A DNA stretch of 7,509 bases, from the NCBI GenBank assembly GCA_964485695.1, contig CAZAKZ010000215.1, forward strand, positions 1 through 7,509, given 5' to 3'. Source of the DNA: CAZAKZ01 sp964485695 (lineage in GTDB: Bacteria > Planctomycetota > JAFGQW01). Each line of letters begins with the position of its first letter. Position 1 is the stretch's first letter. A program made the translations under genes and the position numbers. Shown one piece after another: positions 1-5,553 of the stretch. The notes under the pieces are model-generated. The model saw only the letters and a program-made list of their open reading frames with translations. It did not search any database and was not told the origin of the DNA.

Positions 1-53
1 CCGTGCTTTGTAGACACCACACCTGCCTTTCAAGGAGAGAAACAACGCTTTTT

Positions 54-60
54 AGGAGAG
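54..60 (+). promoter_or_regulatory. Ribosome binding site of the first propeller gene
   Basis: AGGAGAG ends five bases before the ATG at 66, a normal Shine-Dalgarno distance. It decides the start: the open frame extends back to an ATG at position 3, but that upstream stretch has no such site and its product is not signal-peptide-like. The same heptamer AGGAGAG also occurs at 33-39, with no start codon at a suitable distance after it, so only the copy at 54-60 is likely to be used. Confidence 0.75.
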
Positions 61-65
61 TAGCC

Positions 66-1517
66 ATGTACAACACGAGACTGTTCTGTCTATCGATCCT
101 GGTCGTGCTGGTCGCAGCCTCCTTGGCCACCACACAGTGGGGCACCCGACCCGATGACATGCACATCGACCAGGTCGGATATCCTTCCCCCGGAAGCCCC
201 GTGTCGCTCACCTTCCGGGTCACCGGGAATCCAGGCCCCAACCTGGGCTATCAGGCCGCCATGAGCCAGGGATGGCGCGGCATCCCCATTCCGGGTGGCG
301 TGGTTCCCCTGGATCCCGATGCCTTCTTCTTCCTGACCGCCACGAACTCCCTGCCCGCCGTCTTCTCCGGATTCGCGGGCAAGCTGAATCCCCTCGGTAT
401 TGCATCGGGTGCCATCAACATCCCGCCCTTTCCCGCTCTGAACGGGACCTCGCTCTACATGGCCTTCGTCATCTATGACACCAAGGGGAAGGTTCAGGGC
501 ATCTCCCGGGCCCACAAGTTCCAGATCCTGGACAGGCCCCAGACCGCTGTATGCGGCAACACCCCGCTCAACAACATCGAAGTCGTGGACCTGGACGGCA
601 AGACCATCGTGAAGGCCATTCCCGTGGGCTCCTTCGCTCAGGCGCCCTACTACGACCTCAGCTGCAAGCACATCATCGCCACGACCTGGGCCGGCTGGTC
701 TTACAGGATCGATACCCTGACCAACCAGATAGTGAACACCGTCCAGATTACTGGCAATAGCTGCGTCGGCGGCGCCGCGGTCATGACCTCCAAGGGCGAA
801 CGCTACTTCGTCTGCAACACCAACGCCGCAACCCCCTCCATCTGCGAGATCGACTCCGCCTCCTTCAAGGAAGTGAAAAACCACCTCTTTCCCGTGAACC
901 AGGAGCGTCCCGCCGGATTGGCCCCGCGCCCCTTCAGCTCCGAGGCCCTGGTCACCTGCTTCCTCTCCACCACCGGCGCGATCTACAAGTTCGATGTGGA
1001 GTCCGGGGCCGTGGCCACCGTCGTGGCTCCGGGAACCATCGACAATCCGCAGGACGCGGTATGGCGGCCGCAGGGGGATCTCGTCTTCGTATGTGAATAC
1101 GGCAGCGCTACCAGCACCATCGCAACCACCCCCACGATATGGGCCTTCGACTCCAACTTCCAGCTGAAGAGGAAGATCAAGGTAGGCCTGAAGATGCCTG
1201 CTGCAGCCGGTATCGCCATGGCCCCCGACGGCTCGTATTTCTACTGCGACGTCTCCGGGGATAGCAACATCGCCAAGGTGGACTGCGACCCCGCAAGCCC
1301 CGGTTTCGGCTCCGTCATCAAGAACATCCCCATCCCGGGCGGCTTCACCAGCGGCGGCTGGATGGGCCGGAACTACGACGGTTCAAAGGCCTATGCGCTC
1401 CTCACCACGGGCCTGGGCGAGCTCAACACCGTGACGGACAAGTTCAGTACGTCCATCATACCCACGACCTCGGGCGCCGCCATCTTCAACGTGAGGCACC
1501 ATCGACAGGACTTGTAG
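66..1517 (+). CDS. Exported beta-propeller protein with N-terminal shared domain
   Basis: This 483-residue protein has an N-terminal export signal: a short charged start (Tyr-Asn-Thr-Arg) followed by a hydrophobic core at about residues 6-21. Residues ~45-155 form a domain that I also see, at the other end, in the two exported proteins on the minus strand. Landmarks are 'PLDPDAFFFL' near 81, 'SLPAVFSGFAGKLNPLG' near 95 and a closing 'ISRAHKFQIL'. Residues ~165-475 contain repeating propeller-like blades, for example 'IEVVDLDGKTIVKAIPVG', 'YRIDTLTNQIVNTVQI', 'IYKFDVESGAVATVV' and 'IAKVDCDP'. These resemble YVTN/NHL-type folds. Eight cysteines lie between 163 and 407, which would suit disulfides outside the cytoplasm. 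No catalytic motif is visible, so a structural or binding role at the cell surface or in the periplasm is inferred. The gene stands alone, convergent with the four-gene minus-strand group. The exact propeller family is uncertain. Confidence 0.85.
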   Translation: MYNTRLFCLSILVVLVAASLATTQWGTRPDDMHIDQVGYPSPGSPVSLTFRVTGNPGPNLGYQAAMSQGWRGIPIPGGVVPLDPDAFFFLTATNSLPAVFSGFAGKLNPLGIASGAINIPPFPALNGTSLYMAFVIYDTKGKVQGISRAHKFQILDRPQTAVCGNTPLNNIEVVDLDGKTIVKAIPVGSFAQAPYYDLSCKHIIATTWAGWSYRIDTLTNQIVNTVQITGNSCVGGAAVMTSKGERYFVCNTNAATPSICEIDSASFKEVKNHLFPVNQERPAGLAPRPFSSEALVTCFLSTTGAIYKFDVESGAVATVVAPGTIDNPQDAVWRPQGDLVFVCEYGSATSTIATTPTIWAFDSNFQLKRKIKVGLKMPAAAGIAMAPDGSYFYCDVSGDSNIAKVDCDPASPGFGSVIKNIPIPGGFTSGGWMGRNYDGSKAYALLTTGLGELNTVTDKFSTSIIPTTSGAAIFNVRHHRQDL

Positions 1518-1553
1518 CCAGGCCTCAGGGCAACTTGCACTGCGTACACACAT

Positions 1554-1584
1554 CCGCCCGGACTCGAGTCCGGGCGGTTTCGTT
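1554..1584 (+). terminator. Rho-independent terminator in the convergent gap
   Basis: A perfect 24-base palindrome, arms CCGCCCGGACTC and GAGTCCGGGCGG (1554-1577), is followed on the + strand by TTTCGTT. It begins 36 bases after the TAG of the first propeller gene. The T-rich tail is only on the + strand side, so it mainly serves that gene. It may also stop transcripts leaving the minus-strand group, which ends at 1614, but there it lacks a T tract. Confidence 0.8.
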
Positions 1585-1613
1585 CATGATCCGGGCGTAG
1601 GTCGTTCTGACGT

Positions 1614-1778
1614 TTAAAACAGCGTGTAAATGAAGGGCACGCTGCCCTGGCTCGCGATGACCAGGAACGCCACGAGCAGAAAGACCACGATCAAGGGAAC
1701 GATCCAGTAGACCTTGTTCTTCCTGGCGAAGTCCCAGAACTCGCCGATGAGGGTACCCGCGTATTTGAATTTACCCAT
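1614..1778 (-). CDS. 54-residue DUF5989/SxtK-type single-helix membrane protein
   Basis: This small gene translates to a 54-residue protein beginning MGKFKYAGTLIGEFWDFARK and ending SQGSVPFIYTLF. A basic N-terminal half (Lys3, Lys5, Arg19, Lys20, Lys22) precedes one hydrophobic helix at about residues 25-42. That arrangement predicts the N-terminus in the cytoplasm and a short tail outside. The 'GEFW' element, the helix and the 'PFIYTLF' end are what I recall of the DUF5989 family, whose members lie beside carbamoyltransferases. SxtK of saxitoxin clusters is a hypothetical protein of about this size in the same neighbourhood. The start at 1778 is fixed by AGGAGG nine bases upstream; an ATG at 1785 is out of frame and stops quickly. 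The gene lies 22 bases after the carbamoyltransferase stop and is the last gene of the group. No enzymatic residues are evident, so I infer a membrane partner of the transferase. Confidence 0.85.
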   Translation of the reverse strand: MGKFKYAGTLIGEFWDFARKNKVYWIVPLIVVFLLVAFLVIASQGSVPFIYTLF

Positions 1779-1787
1779 GACTCATGA

Positions 1788-1793
1788 CCTCCT
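1788..1793 (-). promoter_or_regulatory. Perfect Shine-Dalgarno of the 54-residue gene
   Basis: The minus strand reads AGGAGG here, nine bases before the ATG at 1778 and inside the 22-base gap after the carbamoyltransferase stop. It is the strongest ribosome binding site of the four-gene group. It supports translation of the short gene and suggests the product may be made in excess over its neighbours. Confidence 0.8.
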
Positions 1794-1800
1794 GTTTATA

Positions 1801-3636
1801 TCAATCCAGCGCGAATTCACTTCGCCAGTCTTGATCTTCCTTCCAGTCGGGCTGTTCTTCCTTTCGTAGGAGAAACGAGCCCATCACCAGGCAATCCATC
1901 TCGGTGCGCATGAAGCACCGGTACGCGTCCTCGGGCGTGCACACGATGGGCTCGCCGCGAACATTGAAGCTGGTATTGATGATGACGCCGTATCCGGTCA
2001 TGTCCTCGAAAGCCTTGATCAGGGCATGATACCGGGGATTGGTCTGAGCATCCACGGTCTGGACGCGCGCCGAGCCGTCCACGTGGGTGATGGCGGGAAC
2101 GTCGGATCGTTCCCGGTTCACCCACTCCATGATGTCCAGGTCCTGCTCGTCGCCCCGGAGCTGGACCCGCCGCTCCTCCCGGACCGGCGCCACCAGCAAC
2201 ATGTAGGGAGACGCCTCATCCATCTCGAAAATGTCCGAGACGCGCTCCTGGAGGCACGTCGGAGCAAAGGGCCGGAACGACTCCCGGTACTTGATCTTCA
2301 GGTTCATGATGGACTGCATCTTCGGTGACCGGGCGTCGCCGATGATGGACCGGTTGCCCAGGGCCCGCGGTCCGAACTCCATACGCCCATGGCACAGCCC
2401 CGTCACCTTCTGGTCCCGGATGAGGCCGGCCACGGTCGGGGCCCATGCTTCCTCGCTCAGCTTCTCGGCCTTGTACCCCCGGGCATTCAGAAACTCCTCG
2501 ATGTCCTCATCCGAGAAGGCGGGGCCCAGGTAGGCCCCCTGCATGGCGTCCCTGCCGTTGCCCTCCGTGGTCCGGGGCTTCCCCTCCACGTTATGCCACA
2601 CGGCCAGGGCGGCCCCCAGGGCGCCGCCGGCGTCGCCCGCGGCGGGCTGGATCCAGAGGTGATCGAACACCTTTTCCCGCAGCAGCTTGCCGTTGGCCAC
2701 GCAGTTGAGCGCCACTCCCCCCGCCATGCACAGGTTTGCTTTCCCGGTCACTTTCCGGGCGTAGCGCGCCATGCGCAGCACGATGTCCTCGGTGACCACC
2801 TGGATGGACCTGGCGATATCCATCTCCCGGCGGGTGATGGGTGTCTCGGGCTTGCGCGGCGGCCCGTCGAAGAGCGTATCGAACCGGCCGTTGGTCATGG
2901 TGAATCCGTCGAGGTAGCCGAAGTAGTCCATGTTCATGCGGAAGGAGCCGTCCTCCTTCAGATCGATGAGCTCCTTGCGGATCACGTCCTCGTAGACTGG
3001 CTCCCCGTATGGAGCCAGACCCATGAGCTTGTACTCACCCGAGTTGACCCGGAAGCCGGTGTAGTAGGTGAACGCCGAGTAGAGCAGACCGAGGGAGTGC
3101 GGGAAATGTAGTTCCCGGACGATCTTCAACTGGTTCCCCTCCCCCACGCCGATGGTGGAGGTGGCCCACTCGCCCACGCCGTCCACGGTGAGGACCGCCG
3201 CCTCCTCGAAGGGCGACGGGTAGAAGGCGCTGGCCGCGTGGGATTCGTGGTGCTCCGGAAAATAAAGCCTCTCCGGCAGGGTGACGCCGATGGAAGAGAG
3301 GACCTTCTCGATCTCCACCGGAATCCAGAGCTTCTGGCGGAGCCACAGGGGGATCGCCTTCAGGAAGGACAGAACCCCTCCGGGAGCGACGCACAGATAG
3401 GTCTCCAGGATGCGGTGGAACTTGGTGATGGGCTTGTCGTAGAAGGCCACGGCATCCAGGCCGTCGCCCGCGATGCCTCCTTCGGCCAGGCAATACTTCA
3501 CGGCGTTCACCGGAAACTCGTGGTCGTGCTTGATGCGGGTGAACCGCTCTTCCTGGGCGGCCGCGACGATCGCTCCCTCGTTGACGAGGCAGGCGGCCGA
3601 GTCGTGGTAGTAGGCGCTGATGCCGAGTATTTTCAT
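1801..3636 (-). CDS. NodU/CmcH/TobZ-family O-carbamoyltransferase (SxtI-like)
   Basis: This 611-residue protein is the usual length for the family. Family members use carbamoyl phosphate and ATP to form a carbamoyl-adenylate, then pass the carbamoyl group to a substrate hydroxyl. The N-terminal Kae1-like domain starts 'MKILGISAYYHDSAA' (His11, Asp12). It carries the metal-binding 'EHHESHAASAFYPSP' (His129, His130, His133), 'LTVDGVGEW' (Asp152), 'NSGEYKLMGLAPYG' (198-211), 'CMAGGVALNCVANGKL' (303-318) and 'GDAGGALGAAL' (Asp335). The C-terminal domain has 'GRMEFGPRALGNRSI' (417-431), 'RESFRPFAP' (451-459) and 'INTSFNVRGEPIV' (553-565). All the expected core motifs look intact, so it should be active. 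It is probably cytoplasmic. Its ATG directly follows the TAA of the sxtJ-like gene, with only a weak AGGCG upstream, which suggests translational coupling. The acceptor substrate is unknown. The paralogue that would make saxitoxin is one possibility, but no toxin-assembly genes are nearby. Confidence 0.95.
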   Translation of the reverse strand: MKILGISAYYHDSAACLVNEGAIVAAAQEERFTRIKHDHEFPVNAVKYCLAEGGIAGDGLDAVAFYDKPITKFHRILETYLCVAPGGVLSFLKAIPLWLRQKLWIPVEIEKVLSSIGVTLPERLYFPEHHESHAASAFYPSPFEEAAVLTVDGVGEWATSTIGVGEGNQLKIVRELHFPHSLGLLYSAFTYYTGFRVNSGEYKLMGLAPYGEPVYEDVIRKELIDLKEDGSFRMNMDYFGYLDGFTMTNGRFDTLFDGPPRKPETPITRREMDIARSIQVVTEDIVLRMARYARKVTGKANLCMAGGVALNCVANGKLLREKVFDHLWIQPAAGDAGGALGAALAVWHNVEGKPRTTEGNGRDAMQGAYLGPAFSDEDIEEFLNARGYKAEKLSEEAWAPTVAGLIRDQKVTGLCHGRMEFGPRALGNRSIIGDARSPKMQSIMNLKIKYRESFRPFAPTCLQERVSDIFEMDEASPYMLLVAPVREERRVQLRGDEQDLDIMEWVNRERSDVPAITHVDGSARVQTVDAQTNPRYHALIKAFEDMTGYGVIINTSFNVRGEPIVCTPEDAYRCFMRTEMDCLVMGSFLLRKEEQPDWKEDQDWRSEFALD

Positions 3637-4104
3637 TTAAAACTGTCGCCTGTATGAATCAGAACTGGAGCTTTCTTCCGGCCTCTGGACCCAGTAGGTG
3701 TCGACGCCTCCCGGGAACTTCCGCATGAGCCTGTCCCGGGCGCCGAGGCGAAACAGGAACCTGAACGGCATGAAGAACAGATAGAAGATGGGGGTGAGCA
3801 GCACCACCGTCATCACCAGTCCCACCCACCGGGCCACGATTCCGATGCCCTTCTCGATGCCCGCATAGGCCCAGCCGGGAGACAGCAGGGCACACAGGAG
3901 AACGATCCCCGAGATGCTCCAGGCGATGTACGCGATGATCGGGGATTTGTCGAAGTGGATCAGGACGAAATAGAGCACGACCCCGATACCGGCGCCGATG
4001 AGGGCCTGGATCACTCCCCGCTTCCGTGCTGCGGCGTCGGAGACGGATCGCGGAATCCCCTTGCCCGCTTCTTTCCAGTTCCAGATGACCGTGGATGGAT
4101 TCAT
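3637..4104 (-). CDS. SxtJ-family membrane protein
   Basis: This 155-residue protein has three hydrophobic segments, at about residues 31-50, 55-75 and 88-113. A conserved-looking basic and aromatic region follows: 'RDRLMRKF' (123-130), then 'DTYWVQRPE' (135-143), then a Ser-rich tail. The helix pattern plus an 'RDxLxRKF...YW..R' end is what I recall of the SxtJ family (PF19588, number from memory). It is named for a hypothetical protein in saxitoxin clusters and is typically next to a NodU-type carbamoyltransferase, as here. The function of the family is unknown; a membrane scaffold or substrate-presenting partner of the carbamoyltransferase is inference. The ATG at 4104 is the first in frame and has only a poor GGGCGAG-like site before it. 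Its TAA touches the next start codon. Helix orientation is ambiguous because both ends are basic. Confidence 0.85.
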   Translation of the reverse strand: MNPSTVIWNWKEAGKGIPRSVSDAAARKRGVIQALIGAGIGVVLYFVLIHFDKSPIIAYIAWSISGIVLLCALLSPGWAYAGIEKGIGIVARWVGLVMTVVLLTPIFYLFFMPFRFLFRLGARDRLMRKFPGGVDTYWVQRPEESSSSDSYRRQF

Positions 4105-4199
4105 GGATTCTCGCCCAAACTGACTGTGGCACCGCCCTGAGAGATCGGTTCCATAAATACGTCATCGTATTTCCGGGCCCGATTCCTTGGATCGAAAAG

Positions 4200-4228
4200 A
4201 CGATACATGTGCCAGGGTGGATAATCAA
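4200..4228 (-). promoter_or_regulatory. Possible internal promoter ahead of the sxtJ-like gene
   Basis: On the minus strand TTGATT (4228-4223), a 17-base spacer and TATCGT (4205-4200) match the sigma-70 consensus at 4 of 6 bases in each box. They lie in the 153-base gap between the hydrolase stop and the sxtJ-like start, with a predicted leader of roughly 90 bases. The match is weak and such patterns arise by chance. The case rests mainly on the unusually long gap within an otherwise tight gene group. Confidence 0.3.
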
Positions 4229-4247
4229 GGAATTCGACCGGATTGGC

Positions 4248-4264
4248 CCCGTGAAAATCACGGG
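4248..4264 (-). other. Small hairpin overlapping the hydrolase stop codon
   Basis: The minus strand reads CCCGTGA, TTT, TCACGGG: a perfect 7-bp stem with a 3-base loop. It includes the TGA stop of the SGNH hydrolase (4260-4258). There is no T run after it, so it is not a standard intrinsic terminator. It could act as a 3' stabiliser or a partial terminator that sets the hydrolase apart from the three genes downstream, or it may be chance. Confidence 0.4.
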
Positions 4265-5487
4265 ATTGCCCGGAGCCATCGGGTCAGGGCGGCCGCCGCC
4301 ACGGCATTTCCCTTGCGGTTCCAGTGGGTGTCCCGGGGCTTGTACGTGGGCCCGGCCCTCTCCGCCTCCCGCAAGACGCCGAGGAGGTCCAGAAACGCCA
4401 CCCCCCGCACCCGGAAGAAATCGGCCAGGCGCCGGTTGGGCAGATCCCGGTCGAACGCTTCCTCGTGTCCCTCCACCAGGCATCGATACAGGGCGTCGTT
4501 GACCTGGAACTCGTCGGGGATGAGAACCACCCGGAGCCGGGATCCCATTTCCTCGTGGATCTCCTCCAGGATCTGGAACGTCTCGGCGTATTTTTTCTGG
4601 ATCCGTCGCTTTGGCTCGAGACGGCAGATCTCCAGGCGGGACGCCTCGATGTCTCGATACGCCTCTTTGGAGAACGAGGGCTGCTCGGGATCGTGAAACG
4701 CCCTGTCCGGCGCTTCCCCCTTCACGGCCCACAGGCGTTTCACCACGGCGATGGTGAGGAATATGTCCGGATGCAGGAGGGAGTGCTTCCTTCGACGGAC
4801 GAAGTCGTTGCCGATGAAGAAGCAGACGAGCACCAGGTCGGGATCGTAGCACCGGGCCTCGGTGCGATAGAGGTGGAGGTATTCCCCCGGCCCCACGGCC
4901 GGAATCCCGAAGTTGAGCACCTCGGTCGCGCCGGAGGCGTCCAGCTGCGCGTCCAGCAGCGTCAGGAAGTTCTCCTCGTAGGGCACCACCCCCACGCCGA
5001 AGGAATCGGCCAGAGCCACGATCCTCCGCACGCCCGGCCGGCGTGCGACCTCGAACTCGGAGTCGAAAAAACCGAGGGCATTCATGGTCCGATCGTTGAA
5101 CCGGCCGTGGGGACGGCTCCGGTTGTGCCTGAGCTGCTCGGCGGCCGAGGCGTCCGCAGGCGCCAGGAACGGCGAATCCATGAAGCCGGCCAGAACCCGG
5201 ACGGAGGCCTCGGAGAGGCCGAGGATCAGGATGAGGTTCACCACGACGATGTCGAGGATCCGGAGGCGGCGGCGCAGGAACGCCGCCACCGGTCGCCGGA
5301 GGTAGGGCCACAGCGCCACGGCCGCAGCCGCGGCAAGGGCTCCGAGAAAGGCCCAGCGGAAGAACCTGGAGGGGGACCGCGGCTGAACGAACCACACCGT
5401 CATCAGGCACAGAAAGGCCAGGTGAAACACCACCCGCACGCCGAGCCAGGCGCTGGATTTCAGAGGAGCCGTACGGATATCCACCAT
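4258..5487 (-). CDS. Membrane-anchored SGNH/GDSL hydrolase (SxtL-like position)
   Basis: This 409-residue protein has three predicted membrane helices, at about residues 14-34, 43-60 and 76-97. The very basic loop at 61-76 (many Arg) should be cytoplasmic, which places the following domain outside the membrane. Residues ~150-409 form an SGNH fold. Block I is 'ALADSFGVG' with nucleophile Ser162, block II 'NFGIPAVGPGEYL' with Gly194, block III 'GNDF' with Asn227, and block V 'RDTHWNRKGN' with Asp386 and His388. The full Ser/Gly/Asn/His set is present. Block I has Ala160 where GDS normally has Gly. Family members are esterases or O-acyltransferases acting on lipids or glycans, and the substrate here is unknown. 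It is the first gene of the carbamoyltransferase group, matching the GDSL protein SxtL of saxitoxin clusters. An in-frame TAA (5499-5497) lies three codons upstream, so ATG 5487 is the earliest start. No Shine-Dalgarno sequence precedes it. Confidence 0.88.
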   Translation of the reverse strand: MVDIRTAPLKSSAWLGVRVVFHLAFLCLMTVWFVQPRSPSRFFRWAFLGALAAAAAVALWPYLRRPVAAFLRRRLRILDIVVVNLILILGLSEASVRVLAGFMDSPFLAPADASAAEQLRHNRSRPHGRFNDRTMNALGFFDSEFEVARRPGVRRIVALADSFGVGVVPYEENFLTLLDAQLDASGATEVLNFGIPAVGPGEYLHLYRTEARCYDPDLVLVCFFIGNDFVRRRKHSLLHPDIFLTIAVVKRLWAVKGEAPDRAFHDPEQPSFSKEAYRDIEASRLEICRLEPKRRIQKKYAETFQILEEIHEEMGSRLRVVLIPDEFQVNDALYRCLVEGHEEAFDRDLPNRRLADFFRVRGVAFLDLLGVLREAERAGPTYKPRDTHWNRKGNAVAAAALTRWLRAIP

Positions 5488-5493
5488 GCGGGA

Positions 5494-5522
5494 ATATTAA
5501 TAGGAATGCAGTGGGGAGTCAG
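5494..5522 (-). promoter_or_regulatory. Candidate promoter giving a leaderless hydrolase mRNA
   Basis: The minus strand reads CTGACT (5522-5517), a 17-base spacer, then TAATAT (5499-5494); each box has 4 of 6 consensus matches. Six bases separate the -10 box from the ATG at 5487, so the expected transcription start falls on or beside the A of the start codon. The lack of any Shine-Dalgarno sequence fits a leaderless message. The -35 box overlaps the arm of the hairpin at 5514-5543. Confidence 0.45.
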
Positions 5523-5543
5523 GATTCTTCCCTCCTGACTCCC
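5514..5543 (-). terminator. 11-bp perfect inverted repeat after the second propeller gene
   Basis: Arms GGGAGTCAGGA (5514-5524) and TCCTGACTCCC (5533-5543) flank an 8-base loop. The hairpin starts ten bases after the TAG of the second propeller gene, where a terminator is expected, but neither strand has a T run after the stem. It also overlaps the candidate -35 box of the hydrolase gene. It may therefore be a weak or factor-assisted terminator, an operator, or both. Confidence 0.5.
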
Positions 5544-5553
5544 GTTCCCGTAG

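Noticed and set aside
90..884. 264-residue open frame on the minus strand
   Set aside because: It lies opposite the first exported propeller gene, which has a signal peptide, a ribosome binding site and blade repeats. The antisense product has none of these.
279..1344. Repeated 'IPIPGG' in the first propeller protein (near residues 73 and 421) as a sequence repeat
   Set aside because: The match is six residues, lies in two different domains, and has no flanking similarity. Chance or simple turn preference explains it.
3659..5410. 583-residue open frame on the minus strand spanning two genes
   Set aside because: It overlaps the SGNH and SxtJ-type genes in another frame and crosses the gap between them. 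Its translation is low-complexity Arg/Pro/Gly/Ala typical of a GC-rich shadow frame, with no domain.
1801..5487. Saxitoxin biosynthesis cluster
   Set aside because: Only the carbamoylation-related types (I, J, K, L) are present. No sxtA-type polyketide synthase, amidinotransferase, tailoring oxygenase or transporter is seen in the window, so toxin production is not supported.
4324..5538. 404-residue open frame on the + strand
   Set aside because: It is antisense to the SGNH hydrolase, has no recognisable motif, and is Arg/Glu/His/Gly-biased as expected for the reverse of a GC-rich gene.
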